NCBI GenBank assembly: GCA_003013855.2
Contig: ML058577.1
Coordinates: forward strand, 1,798,001-1,862,000
Source: Liriodendron chinense
Taxonomy: Eukaryota; Streptophyta; Magnoliopsida; Magnoliales; Magnoliaceae
Direction of reading: 5' to 3'
Length of the DNA: 64,000 nt
The notes under the pieces: model-generated
Database searches by the model: none
What the model saw: only the letters and a program-made list of their open reading frames with translations
Told to the model about the DNA's origin: nothing
Program-made: the position numbers and the translations under genes
Shown here: positions 10,644 to 22,018 of the stretch, one piece after another
Layout of the letters: each line of letters begins with the position of its first letter
Position numbering within the stretch: position 1 is the first letter of the stretch

Positions 10644-12480
10644 ATGGCATGCTCGATGAACAGTTTGTGCACTTTCCTTGCCACTGGAGGCTTCAGCTTC
10701 CCTCGCTTCATCCAAACCTTAACAACCGCTTCCAACTCAAGATGGCAATTGGTCGAAACGCGCCGACAGAAGAAAGAGCAGAAGAAAGCAGCCATCTTAG
10801 CAGCATATAAGAAGGCGAATGTTGCGAGACCTCGCCCTGTAAGCAGGAAACAATGGTAGCCAAAGCAGGGGCAGAAGATCCCTATCAGCAGTCAAGTCGC
10901 ATCAACCAGGTCCTCAGTGCCTGTGATGACGGCCGAACAGTTTCCACCATTATCCAGGACCACCTGTGTCACACGTAAGTCGACCGGGACCACGCTTGTG
11001 AAGAGCTCCAAGCCCGTGACAGTTCTCAACCCAAGACAGGGGCAGGTTCAGAAGGCACGACTAATGCTAGTCGCAATGGTTCAAGTAGCAGAGGTAGAAG
11101 AGGGACCGTATGAAGCAGAAGAATTGCCTACAGTCCAAGATCAGATCGACAGATTAGTTCAGGATAATCGGGAGACGAATGAACGAATGAGGATAATTCA
11201 GGAAGCATTGACCACTTTGATAGCTCAGAATGCTACCAGAAGTCTCGTACCACCTACACGCCAATCAGTCGAAGAATCTCAAGGGGCAGCGGAAGGGCCA
11301 GCTGACGCTGAACAGCTTACCCAGACCAGGAGAGTTCCAGCGGAGCGAATACCAGTCCCGACTGTGCAAATGTCAAGAGAGGAATTGTCGCAAACGATCA
11401 CAAGTCTCATGCGGCAAGAGAAAGAGAAGGAAAGAGGAACGGGGTATAAGTATCAAGTCCGTATCCACTGGAGATAGAAGAAATACCGTTCCCAGTCAAC
11501 TTTAGATGTCCGGACTTTGAAAATTTTGACGGTAGAGGGTCGCCAGAAGAGCATATTACTCACTTCCTCACAGCGTTGGGGAATTGGTCGGCCGTCCCAC
11601 CGTACTGCATGCGGCTATTTGGGTCAACGCTGACAGGGAAAGCTTTTCAATGGTACATGTCGCTACCAGCCCGATCAGTGAGATCGTGGGAGCAAATGCG
11701 AGACAGTTTTATCTCGAAATTCTTCTCTACAGAGAGAGAAACATCAGTGACAGATCTGGCCTTGATCAGACAAAGACAGGGCGAACCTGTGAAAAAGTTT
11801 ATAGACTGATGGGGGACGATAGTTGCTCAATGCCAAGAGTTGCCCAGTGAGAAAGAATAGATGAAGATGTGTATGCAAGCCCTGGACCCAATGATATCAT
11901 ACGGATTATCGGGGAATAGTTTTCACTCTTTCCGAGAACTGGCCACCAAAGCACACCTGGTAGAAGAAGCCGCGACACGGGTGAATTTCAGGCCAGAAAG
12001 GCAGAGAAGAGAAGGAGGAAGAATTGCAGAGACGCACAATGTAAACAAGGGCAAAGACGTAAGAGATCGAAAGCGACCTGTCGTGGAATCGAAGATGGAC
12101 ATGAAAGCAACGCCTACCCAAGACAGAGGCAAGAGGCCTTATATTTCTCAAGGAATAACAATAGACGAAAGAGAAAGAGCCAATGGCCCGTACACATTTG
12201 ACATGGCTGATTTGATCCCCATCATGGAACAACTAGTGGAAGAAAATGTAATCCGCTTACCAGAACCAATTCGTCCACACTAAGTTGGGAGGGTGAATGA
12301 TCCCCGGTATTGTAAATACCATCGATGTCTAAGCCACAAGACAGAAGACTGTTTAGTCTAAATGGAAGAATACAAGGGTTGATCAACCAATGGGTGATTA
12401 GTATGAAGTCACCAGAAACAACAAGGAAGGAAACATCTGGGGTAATTTCAGCGTTCCCCTCAGAAGAAAGCAACTAATTG
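10644..12480 (+). pseudogene. gag region of element A, broken
   Basis: Capsid-type protein that would package element RNA. The start ATG at 10644 opens MACSMNSLCTFL, identical to the start of the matching reading frame in B (55920). A stop ends this piece at 10859. The next piece (10917-11477) has a heptad-rich part around QDQIDRLVQDNRETNERM. The core Retrotrans_gag domain follows in shifted frames (about 11490-12000), with LTGKAFQWYMSLPA and DPMISYGLSGNSF. A zinc knuckle of the CxYHxxxxHxxxDC type is at about 12310-12350. Stops at 11478, 11807-11809 and 12281-12283, and a stop inside the knuckle frame, disable it. The intact parts align closely with B. Confidence 0.85.
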
Positions 12481-13590
12481 CACATCCCGTTCCCTGAACC
12501 CGAAGAACCTTGGACTTTGGTTAGTAGTAGGAAGAGGCTCGAGAATAGATGGAGACTCCTCAACCGCCAGAAGCAAGGGACGAGAAAGAAGAGTAGCCAG
12601 GAGAAGAGCCAACTTGTCGAGGCACAGGTACATTGCGCAATGGTATCATTCACAGAACAACCGTCAGCAGGAGAGACATCAGGAGCATGTGAAGAAGAAG
12701 TCAATGTTGTCATCCTCCGGTCCGGAAAACAAATGCCGGAACGCGTTCGGCCAGAACCAGTTGACCCGATGCAAGAAGATGGAAACCCGGACATACCATC
12801 AACGAGGCCCCAGGGGCAGAAGTTGAAAGAGAAAGTTGTTGAAGCCATGCCCAGTCGGCCGGAGCCGAGGCAAGGGACATCACCAGTAGCATATGATGTC
12901 GTATCACACCTACGAAAGGTCCCGGCTCGCTTGAGCATATATGATGCCTTGTGTCTCTCAAAAGTATATAGGGAGACGTTGATCAATGCATTGTTAGACA
13001 GCGAAGTCAGAGAAGTGATGATGACAAAGATTGAAGCAGAAATGAACGATCCCGATAAATTCTGGGAACGAAATGCACCGATTCAGCAAGCAATGCAGAT
13101 AGATCACCCCTCTGTAATCACATTCTCTAAAGAAGACCGCATGATTGGAGCAATAGACCATAATCGCCCGTTGATGGTCACAGGAACGATTAGAGACACA
13201 GAAATTAAGCGATGCATGCTTGACGATGGATCCGCAGTAAACATCATGTCATTGAAGACACTACAGAGGTTGGGTTATAGACCGTCAGCCCTGCGTCCCA
13301 GCACCATGGTTATTCAAGGGTTTAATCAAGATAGCCAGCGCACTCTGGGGTCAATCACCGTGATGTTAGAAATTGAAGAGCTAAAGACAAAAGTAACGTA
13401 CCAAGTAATCGATGCAGTAACAACGTATAATCTTCTGCTAGGAAGGCTGTGGCTCTTTCAGAACCGCGTTATTCCCTCAACCTATCATCAATGTTTCAAG
13501 TACAATAGAGAGGGAGTTCAGTACAGAGTGGCAGCAGACCCGAAACCATATACGATTGCAGAATCATTTTTAGCCGATGCCCGGTACTAA
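12478..13590 (+). pseudogene. Aspartic protease region of element A
   Basis: A 370-codon open piece of the polyprotein. The protease active site reads MLDDGSAVNIMS (about 13214-13250), the DDGSA form seen in Tat elements instead of DTGA. It is followed by the flap and LLLGR (about 13430-13445), the second conserved protease block. The protease would cut Gag-Pol into mature proteins. A stop at 13588 separates it from reverse transcriptase. Sequence resembling pol continues across 13591-13799 in other frames. The counterpart in B (part of 54954-52924) is joined to gag in one frame, which shows that the gap here is decay. Confidence 0.85.
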
Positions 13591-13799
13591 ACGAAAGAGA
13601 GGTCACGAAGAAGCCCGATGTAGCGCAGAAAGGGCAAGGGGCAAAACCTAGAGTCAACAAGTTTGAACAGAGAAGCAAACCTCAACTTATTACTCAGAAA
13701 GAAACCGCAAGTCAGTCAGCCGAAGAACCTCAAGGGACTACCAAGAAATTTTATATAATCCCGAAGTACTTACGACAACTAGGGCATTTCGTCTTAGAG

Positions 13800-16200
13800 A
13801 TGATATCGAATCAGCACATGAGTATGCTCAAATCTAGCTTCAACATGCCAGTACCGAAAATAGGAAGAGTTAAACCTTTCCCAAGAGCTCCTAGCCAGTT
13901 TGTGGTGCCACCAAGTGCCAAAGCGAAGAAAGAAATCAAATTTTATTCAGTACTCAATGAACCTGTGCAGTCCAAGGACGAGGCCGAGAAATCATTCCAT
14001 TTACCTCAACCAATAGAAGAGGAAAGATACAGTGAAGCCAGCCGCAACATCATGAAGAATATGGGCTTCTATTACTCAGAATCAGCCTCGAATGAAAGAA
14101 TGCTAGCACCGTTAGAAGAAAACACCAAAGCTTACCAAGGAAGAGAAGGGTTAGGGGCAAAAATGAAGATTAGACATGTCAACATGGTGACAATCAGTCC
14201 CACAGAAGAGGCGCAGTCGCAAGAGACAGCCGACGTCATCCAACCTAGTGCCGCACCGGCACAGATAGAAGACGGGGGACAGCCCACGATAGATGAGCTT
14301 GAAGAAATAAATCTGGAAACCCCAGAGGACCCTAGAAATACATATCTAAGCAAGAATGTCCCAGAAGAAGAGAGGGAGAAATACATCTAACTGTTGAAAA
14401 AGAGCAAGGATGTGTTCGCTTGGACATACTCAGAAATGCCAGGGCTCAGTCCAACAATTGTGATGCACAAGTTGGGCATCATGAAAGGGAAGAAGGCGGT
14501 CAAACAACCCCAACGACGATTCCATCCAGACATAGTGCTTAAGATTGAAGAAGAGGTTGAAAAGTTGATCCAAGCTGGATTCATCAGAGAAAGCAAATAC
14601 CCACGATGGATTTCAAATATTATGCCAGTCAAGAAGAAGAGCGGTCAAATCTGAGTCTGCGTAGACTTTCAGGACCTCAATGAAGCATGCCCTAAAGATG
14701 ATTTCCCACTACCTATCCCAGAACTACTGATTGACAGCACGACAGGATACGCAGTGATGTCCTTTATGGACGGTTACTCGGGGTATAATCAGATTCGTAT
14801 GACCCCGGAGGATGAAGAATCGACAGCCTTCTATACGACATTGGGCATATACTGCTACAGTGTGATGCCGTTTAGCCTGAAGAATGCAGGGGCAACATAT
14901 CAGCGCGCGATGCAAGTAATCTTCCAGGACATGATGCATAAGCACGTTGAATGCTACGTAGACGATCTGGTAGTGAGGTCGGCTGAGCATAAACAACATA
15001 GAGAGCATTTGCGGCAAGTGTTCCAAAGACTGAGAAAGAAAAGCCTCCGTATGAACCCGTTGAAATGCGCGTTTGGGGTTTCCTCTGGCAAGTTCTTGGG
15101 GTTTATTATCAGACACAGAGGCATAAAAATTGACCCGACAAAGATTAAGGCAATCAGGGAGATGCCACCTCCGAAGAACCTCAAAGAGCTGAAAAGCTTC
15201 CAAGGCCAGGTCGCTTACTTGAGGAGATTCATCTCAAATTTATCTGGCCGCTGTCAGCGATTTTCACGCCTCAACAAGAAAGGAGTCTGGTTTGAGTGGG
15301 ATGATGCTTGTCAAAAAGCGTTCGACTCTCTGAAAGACCTGCTTGAAAAATCTCCAGTCCTTACAGTACCGATCAAAGGGGAACCATTAATCCTCTATAT
15401 CGCAGTTGGCAAAAATTCACTAGGAGCCCTCCTAGCCCAGAAGAACGAAGAAGGAAAGGAAAGCGCACTTTATTACTTAAGTCGCATGCTAGTGGGAGCC
15501 GAGTTTAACTACTCAGCGATTGAAAAGATTTGTCTGACATTGATCTTTGCCGTCAAGAAACTCAGATATTACTGTCTCTCTCACCAAATAACATTGATAT
15601 CCAAAGCGGATCCCCTCAAGTTTCTCATGAACAGACCCATGTTGTCTGGGCGGTTGGCCAAGTGGGCCCTTCTCTTGTCAGAATTCGACATGACATACAT
15701 GCCGGCTCGGGCTATCAAAGGACAAGCAATTTCAGACTTCCTTGCGGCACATCCGGTACCGAGTGGTGAAGAAATAGAATATGACCTCCCAGATGATCAA
15801 GTTATGGCAGTTAATGAAGCACGCCATTGGGAGATGTATTTCGATGGTGCGGCCAGAGCGATAGGGTCAGGGGCAAGAGTTATATTCATCAGTCCGCAAG
15901 GGGACTTATTACCCTATTCATTCACGATAGTCCCGGCATGCACCAACAACGAAGCAGAGTACCAGGCTCTTATCATCGGGTTACAATTGGCCTTGCAAAT
16001 GCAGATCAAGGAAATACGTATCTATGGAGACTCTAGGCTTGTCATCGGACAACTAACGACAAAATACGAAGTCCGTAAGCCTGAGTTATCGCCCTATTGC
16101 CATCAAGCACAGTCAATGTTTGACCAGTTTTAGAACAGCAGTATCTCGCATATACCGAGATAGGAGAATGTACGAGCAGATGCACTTGCTAGTTTAGCCG
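13800..16200 (+). pseudogene. Reverse transcriptase and two RNase H domains of element A
   Basis: Copies element RNA to DNA and removes the RNA strand. The fingers region starts around 14390 (EMPGLSPTIVMHKLG), with stops at 14388-14390 and 14652-14654. The long open piece 14754-16133 has YVDDLVV at about 14957, the polymerase active site. MPFSLKNAGATYQR shows Ser where Gly is usual. RNase H number one follows, with YYLSRMLVGAEFNYS and the connection AKWALLLSEF. A second, archaeal-type RNase H starts at MYFDGAARAIGSGA (about 15834) and includes NNEAEYQALIIGL and GDSRLVI. This dual RNase H marks the Tat lineage. A stop at 16131-16133 breaks the frame near the end of the second RNase H. Confidence 0.92.
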
Positions 16201-16205
16201 CTGCT

Positions 16206-17585
16206 TTGGCTAACCCCGGGGGCAGCCCACTTCAGGTGACAATTGAAGAAAGAAGAATTCTGCCAACAACCACGCTGCGCAGTGGAGAATTGAGTGCCAA
16301 TCCCATTTGTTGCTTCGAAATCACAGAAGAAGATGATTGGAGAAGGTCATTCATCGATTATCTGAAGTACGGATTTTTGCCGGAGGATCCCAAAATGCGC
16401 ACACAAGTCAGAAGACGTGCCAATTCGTTTATACTCCAGAATGATGTACTATACAAATGGTCATACGAAGGAGTACTACTGCATTGTCTAAGCCGAGACG
16501 AAGCACGCGATACATTGAGAGAAGCTCAAGGGGGAGAATGTGGTGCTCACCAGGGAGGGAAGAACTTACATTATCGTGTGCGACACATGGGTTACTACTA
16601 GCCTGCAATGACGAAAGACGCAATAGAATACGTAAAGAAGTGTCACCAGTGTCAAATCCATGCCGATATCATACATTTGCCATCGGAAGAATTGCATCAG
16701 TCGGTAATGTCCTGGCCTTTCGCAGCCTGGGGCATGGACGTGATCGGGCCGATTAGTCCACCATCCTCCCAGGGGCATCAGTACATCCTTGCAGCAACTG
16801 ATTATTTCTCCAAATGTGCTGAAGCAACTGCTCTGAGAAATGTGAAAGCCAGACACGTCGAAGGTTTCATCCGTCACACCATATTGTACCGACATGGTAT
16901 CCCTGAGAGAATTACCACAGACAATGGAACACCTTTCAAAAATGCTACTATCAATAAGCTGTGTGCGAAGTTCAAGATCAAACACTGTTATTCATCACCT
17001 TATTATACCCCTGCGAATGGGTTGGCTAAGGCATTCAATAAGACTATCGTGAAGATTCTAAAAAAGGCAGTGGCAGAAAATAAGAAGGACTGGGACAGAC
17101 GATTACCCGAAGCATTATGGGCATATCGGACTACGCACCATACGGCCACCCGAGCTACACCCTACTCACTAGTTTACGATATGGAAGCCGTGATCCCGAT
17201 GGAAATCCAAGTTAAATCGTTACGGGTCGCACTCCAACACTCCTTGACAATCGAGCACAATGCCAAGATCAGAATGGCCGAACTAGATGATTTAGATGAA
17301 AAGAGACTCGCAGCCCAACAAAGGCTTGAAATTTATCAAAAGCAAATTTTAGCTACGTACGATAAGCGTGTCAGGGGCAGATCATTCAAGAAGGGTGATC
17401 TCATGCTAATGATGAAGTGTTCGACACAGACCCAAGGACCGAAAAGTAAATTCGACCCAAAATGGGATCCCATCTGCATTATCGATGAAGTATATTCAAA
17501 CGGAGCCTATCGAGTAATAGATTGCAAAGGGCAGGGCATCAGTTCGCTGGGGAATGGCCGATTTTTGAAAAGATATTATACTTAA
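16206..17585 (+). pseudogene. Integrase of element A with Glu-to-Lys at the catalytic site
   Basis: Two frames carry the integrase. The first (16206-16601) ends in the zinc-binding HH half and a stop (about 16599-16601). The second, 16608-17585, has KCHQCQIHADI (zinc CC half), AATDYFSK (first Asp), ITTDNGTPF (second Asp) and then NGLAKAFNKTI, where B has NGLAEAFNKTI. The third catalytic acid is therefore Lys in A, which would abolish strand transfer even without the stops. The C-terminal part RGRSFKKGDLMLMMK and the GPY-like tail end with LKRYYT and a stop at 17585. Everything else matches B closely. Confidence 0.9.
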
Positions 17586-18043
17586 CATAGGCTTATCGTT
17601 GCGAGTTGTAAACACCCCAGTAGTGGGAAAGTGTAATAAAGTAGACACCAAAAGAAATAACAACATACAATGATTAAATCAAAATACTAATCAAAATACC
17701 AAGCACCATACTACTTTGTGCTTGCATAGGTATCAGGAATGTCGATAAGACTCAAGACACGTCAAGCATGGACACCCTATCCTTTTCGAGACCATCGAGA
17801 ATCGGGATAAACCACAAACCAAGACTCGGTTACATCTTCGTTCACATGAGTGTAGGTTTGAGTCCTAACAGGGGGACGTTCCTTTCCAAATGGCACAATC
17901 TATTTGCATTCAAACTCAAATAAACGGGCATATAGGCTAAAGACACAGCATAAATTTAGAAGTACAATAGTATACATATTGTTACAACATCCATCATAAC
18001 ATATTCCAACGTGTTCCAAATTACAAGCGAAGATTGTTACAGT
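17586..18043. other. Convergent spacer between pol and antisense gene of A
   Basis: About 460 bp between the stop of pol (+) and the stop of the antisense gene (-). No gene is seen. The block around 17845-17885, with GTCCTAACAGGGGGACG, is conserved in inverted orientation in B's matching spacer (about 48725-48770), so it is likely a functional 3' region such as polyadenylation or a terminator for either strand. Confidence 0.5.
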
Positions 18044-18252
18044 TCAACTATCTAAAGTCTTCAAACATTGTTCTAATAAGTTGACTGCAGATTCTTCGAT
18101 CACCTTCTATCTTGCCTCCGCCTCAGCCAAAACTTGGGCAGGGTCAGGAGTGTCCTGGAAAGACTGCCTCAGCTCTGCAACCTGTGCCCTCACGGGATTA
18201 CACTTGGTCTCGTGTTGGTCGATGGAGGACTGCAGGCGTGCCTTCTGACCAC
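18044..18252 (-). pseudogene. Last piece of A's antisense PMD gene, cut off by element B
   Basis: Read leftward, this continues the coiled coil that stops at 58203 on the far side of element B. The segment begins with a GQKARLQSSIDQ-type stretch, contains an in-frame TAG, and ends LLEQCLKTLDS with a TGA at 18046-18044. It matches the C-terminus of B's intact coiled-coil exon (48347-48565). The five bases 18248-18252 (ACCAC) are the left target duplication of element B. Confidence 0.88.
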
Positions 18253-18467
18253 TGTTAGAACTAGGAAAAAATGAACTCCAAAAGGGACATTTTCCTTGAA
18301 ATGTAGTGTTTTATTGCTCTGGGGTTCTGAATAATGGACACATTCATAGACAATCACAAGCATTCACAAAGTACACAAGAGAAGAGATATCGCAAGGCGA
18401 ATTTTATTCCAGAGATTCTGAGATCTTGTACATTCCAGGCCGTGGTCTGGCACGGACCCTTAATTAC
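18253..18467 (-). repeat. 3' LTR of element B, segment 1 of 3
   Basis: 215 bp matching 56299-56516 of B's other LTR, beginning TGTTAGAACTAGG. It ends at the target duplication ATTAC (18463-18467) of the inserted solo LTR. Confidence 0.93.
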
Positions 18468-20125
18468 TGTTCGCTTCCCCAAGTGTAGGGTTGCGATGTA
18501 GTAATAAACTCGGTAAGACCGAGGTCGATCCACAGGGACTTATGTAGAATTTCACAAACTCATCCACAAGTATCTATTGAAATCTATTAACCAGAATGTT
18601 ATATGAAGTTGATATGAGTAACAAAAGTTGAATTAAATCGAAAGTAACTAATTATAAAAAGGCACTAGGGGTTCAAGGATCCACTTGTAGCAATCCTTGA
18701 TGTTCAATCCGCTGTGGTTTCTTATTCTCTCAACTAGAATCGACATTCCTGTCTATCTAGTCGGATGATAGAGCTGTTAAACCAAACAGTCTGTAATATG
18801 TAAGTTCTATGCATAAGATTCACTCAATGCAGGCTGATCTGAGCATGCTCAATTGCATAGGTCATTCCCCTTTCCAAAAGGTCTAGTTCACAATCATAAC
18901 CATCCTCAAGTCCTGTCACAAGACAAGGCTAGATCAGGATTTGAACTGGATTCAAATCACATGCACAGTCCATACACATTACAGAAAAATCAGAAAAGTA
19001 GAACTTTGGTAGGAAGTTACTTTATGAAGAACATAGTACTAGAGCACACTCCGATTCCTCGGATCATACAGGTCTAGACCGTCACAAACCAATTAAGCAA
19101 TTAAGTAATTCTCCCAAACATCCATGAGTCATCATAAGACTAAGAAAAACTACTCAAAAACTTGTATAAACTTTAAACCATAGCTCATAATCATGAATTC
19201 CACACTTAAAACCACTTAACTACGAATTAAAACATCTTGGATCCACTACAAGCTTCACCTCTTAGCCCTAGCTAAGAGGTTTAGCTGTTCATGATCCAAG
19301 GAAACATGAAACAACTATAAAAAACATGAAAACAGCAAAGCAAACCAAAAGGAGTTGTGAAACTCCAATCTCCACTTCCACAGCCTCCAACCTCGCTTGA
19401 ACCCTTCTAGGATACCCTAGGAATGATCTCTAGGTGTCCTTTTATAGTCTGGAGGCTCCACAACTTCGAAAGAATCGAGAAATTGCGCAAGAGTTACGCA
19501 GCGCAGAGAAAATCAGGCTGAAATTGGAAGTTTCTAACTTCTTACGCATGGTCGACCGGTCACGACCGGTCGGCCTCATTATCTGACCACTCTAGCAACC
19601 ATGTCCGACCGGTCATGACCGGTCGGACGTCTTCAGCTACATTCCAGTGACCATGGCCGACCGGTCAAGACCTGTCGGCCTTCTTCAATATCATTCCAGC
19701 AAGTATGCCCGACCGGTCAAGACCGGTCGGGCCTGTTTATCATTGGTCCAGCAGTCCTGGCCGACCGGTCATGACCGGTCGGCCTCATTCATTGATATTC
19801 TAGCCTTCATAGCTGGCCGATCTTGACTAGTCTGGCTCTCTTGGCCGACTGGTCATGACCGGTCGGCAGTCTTCCAAGCTTCTTTTTCTTCTTTTTCCTT
19901 GCTTTCCTTGCTTCTTTCTTTCACTTTCTCTCTTCTTTTCTTCTTTGATCCTCAAATAATCTTCATCAAAATGATGCCAAATGAGCCCTTTTTGTCTTCA
20001 ATTGGGTGGAAGCACTCTCAGTCCTGTAGTCACAAAACATGCATTAAATTAGCCTATAGACCATACAAACCTTGCATAATGAGTGATGAATTGGGTTTGG
20101 AATATGCACAATTAAGAGCTCAACA
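18468..20125 (-). repeat. Athila-like solo LTR inserted in B's LTR
   Basis: 1658 bp, from TGTTCGCTTCCCC to AGCTCAACA, flanked by ATTAC at 18463-18467 and 20126-20130. The uninterrupted site CCTTAATTACATCG is seen at about 56508-56521 in the other LTR of B. The start (GATGTAGTAATAAACTCGG and following) is shared with the LTRs of the Athila-like element at 36099-45679, but much of the body differs, so it is a sister subfamily. No internal region remains, consistent with recombination between two LTRs. A TATA box (complement of 19438-19447) and seven inverted-repeat words (19551-19868) are visible. A CT-rich stretch follows at 19880-19960. Confidence 0.93.
19551..19868. repeat. Seven CGACCGGTC inverted-repeat words in the solo LTR
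   Basis: Each word is two GACCGGTC octamers, two bases apart, flanked by GCC and GGC so that the whole is close to a 24-bp palindrome. Copies begin near 19551, 19603, 19654, 19707, 19759, 19814 (degenerate) and 19842, mostly 51-53 bp apart. They lie 100-430 bp upstream of the TATA box in the sense of the element. Confidence 0.93.
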
Positions 20126-20503
20126 ATTACATCGAATGATCGATGACCCTTGATTAGAAGGCAAAAGGCTAGTCAGCAGGGACTATGGTTTTAGAGTTTG
20201 TGGCCATGGGGCCTGTATTTGTTCTGCTGTGTACTGAACCACCTTTGTATTAGTCGGATGTCTATGTCCCATATTTTGGCGGAATACCAGGGTTGAAACT
20301 GTCAGGGTTTATTACCGAGATGGACAACTCTGGGCCCACGCCTGTCAATGTAGGAACAGGTGACCTTGGGAAGTCCATTCTATAGTTGTGTGTACCTGCG
20401 CAGTCTAACCGGCGGATACCGTCTAGATGGGTAGGGCATCGACTGTTGTGTTGTGGCAGTTGAGTAATTGGTTTGTAGAGAATCAAAAACTCTTCAGCAC
20501 GGT
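20126..20503 (-). repeat. 3' LTR of element B, segment 2 of 3
   Basis: Continues B's LTR from the solo LTR's second ATTAC to the target duplication ACGGT (20499-20503) of element C. It matches about 56512-56886 in the other LTR. Confidence 0.92.
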
Positions 20504-21590
20504 TGTTAATGTCAGATTTTGTAACAGGATCCTCCGGACGTCTACCTTCTCTCCAATAGAGATTTCCTCCGCCAAACCTGAAAGAAGACAGCAACTAAGG
20601 GTGGCTGGGGTCCAGCCGTTAGCCCTCCGATGCTTAAGTCAGGCCAAAGCAAGAAGAGTAGCCAGGCAAAACGGGACAAAGATCGAATATTGTGTACATT
20701 TCTCTTAATGGAGTCACCTCTTTATATAGATCTGGAGCGATCCAATCTGTCACGTAAGATACCGAGATCCCGTTGATTTCGTGTACGATACCGAGATGCC
20801 GCTGATTTCGTGGGATAAGATCCTTATCTTTAGAGGCGAGATCTAACCCGATGACTTATTTCGGCAATCACGTTCCTTGATGGCAATCCCTTGAGATCCG
20901 AAACCACCAGAGAAGATAAGCCCAAAACTGACCTATGCGGGCTGCCGGAAGGCGTAGTAATAGCGCTGATCGCTCATGTAGAGCTGGAAACCGTAGTTGG
21001 AGTCATAGCCAGCGAAAAGGAAGGAGACGCCGACAGGACGGAAACCACCGAGCTGGGTGTAGCCCTGCCTGGCATCGCAGAGGGATTGAACAAGCTGCTC
21101 GACGGGAATCGGGTGTTGGTACTGAAGGCTAAGAGGTGTCACCGCGAAAAAGCTGTTCGCATGTTGGAATATGGTCGCGAGTCCAAGTGCTCGCTCATTT
21201 AGACGTAACACCTTTCAACGACTTGCGAGAAGGTCTGCTCGCGGATTTTGCTTTGCCGTATTTGACTATTGGCTATGATAACTCGAGACTTGCGAATAGT
21301 TACTTCGCATTTATCAATCCTGCGACTCTCGCTCAGATGATCTCAAGAGTCGAAATGGGCGTCCCGCACTTACCCAATCTGCCACTCATGATCAGATGAT
21401 CTCGAGAGTCCAATCGGGTACTTCCGTATTTACCCGATCTGTGACTCTCGATCAGATGATCTCGAAAGTCTAATGGGTACTTTCGTACTTTCCCGATCTG
21501 CAACACTCGATCAGATGATCTCGCGAGTCGAATGGGCGACCGTGTACAATCTTAACAACTGAGTTGATCTCCCTTATTTTGCCTATAACA
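20504..21590 (-). repeat. 3' LTR of element C
   Basis: 1087 bp, TGTTAATG to CTATAACA. The TATA box (complement of tttatata at 20721-20728) gives leftward transcription. Four inverted-repeat words at about 21322-21530 lie in U3. Reading frames inside this LTR recur in the other LTR and are not genes. Confidence 0.93.
21322..21530. repeat. Four GACTCTCGA/TCGAGAGTC words in C's 3' LTR
   Basis: GACTCTCG, then ATCAGATGATCT, then CGAGAGTC, with variants, at about 21324, 21382, 21442 and 21502, each followed by an AATGGG-type tail. The period is about 60 bp. The same array is at about 31158-31370 in the other LTR. Confidence 0.9.
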
Positions 21591-21603
21591 GATGCCCCCC
21601 AGT
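21591..21603 (-). other. Polypurine tract of element C
   Basis: On the - strand this reads ACTGGGGGGCATC directly before the 3' LTR. Element B (32735-32745) and element A (62997-63007) have GGAGGGGCATC at the same place. It primes plus-strand DNA synthesis. Confidence 0.85.
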
Positions 21604-21853
21604 CCTTGCCGCTAAGAATTTTGAAGGGAAGGACTTAGCTCACTACCACACGTAACCGCCCGCTGCCTTTATCGAGAACGGAGCCTCACATGATGGGCTG
21701 GAATTAATGAGCGCCAGCTTTCCGCAGCCTTTCCGCAGACGGAAAATGAAGGGGCGCTCGCCACGTGTTTGAGGAGTTAATGGGCGTGCCTGCTCGAGTG
21801 CTGCGCCGAAGGAGGGATTGCCACGTATCACCAGATGCGGCGGAATGATTGCC

Positions 21854-21861
21854 TATAAATA
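21854..21861 (+). promoter_or_regulatory. TATA box for C's antisense gene
   Basis: TATAAATA in GCCTATAAATATACGG, 158 bp before the ATG at 22019. It lies in the internal region, outside the LTR, on the strand opposite to gag-pol. Confidence 0.7.
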
Positions 21862-22018
21862 TACGGAGTCCTCCATTCCTCTATTTTTCTACAGAAGTTT
21901 TTTCGAAGAAAAAGAATTCTCGCGTCATCTCCATTTTCATCTTCTCCCTTCGGTGTTTCTTCCTCTTTCTTTCTATTTACTTGGGTATATTTCCTTTTTC
22001 TTTTCTTTTTATCTTCTC

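Noticed and set aside
19551..19868. CRISPR-like array (regular repeats with unlike spacers)
   Set aside because: Plant retrotransposon LTR. The repeats are near-palindromic words that vary between copies, and the same array is in the U3 of a defined element.
20891..21202. Reading frames inside C's LTR (also at 30727-31038)
   Set aside because: They occur in both LTRs because the LTRs are copies. No start context, family match or link to gag-pol.
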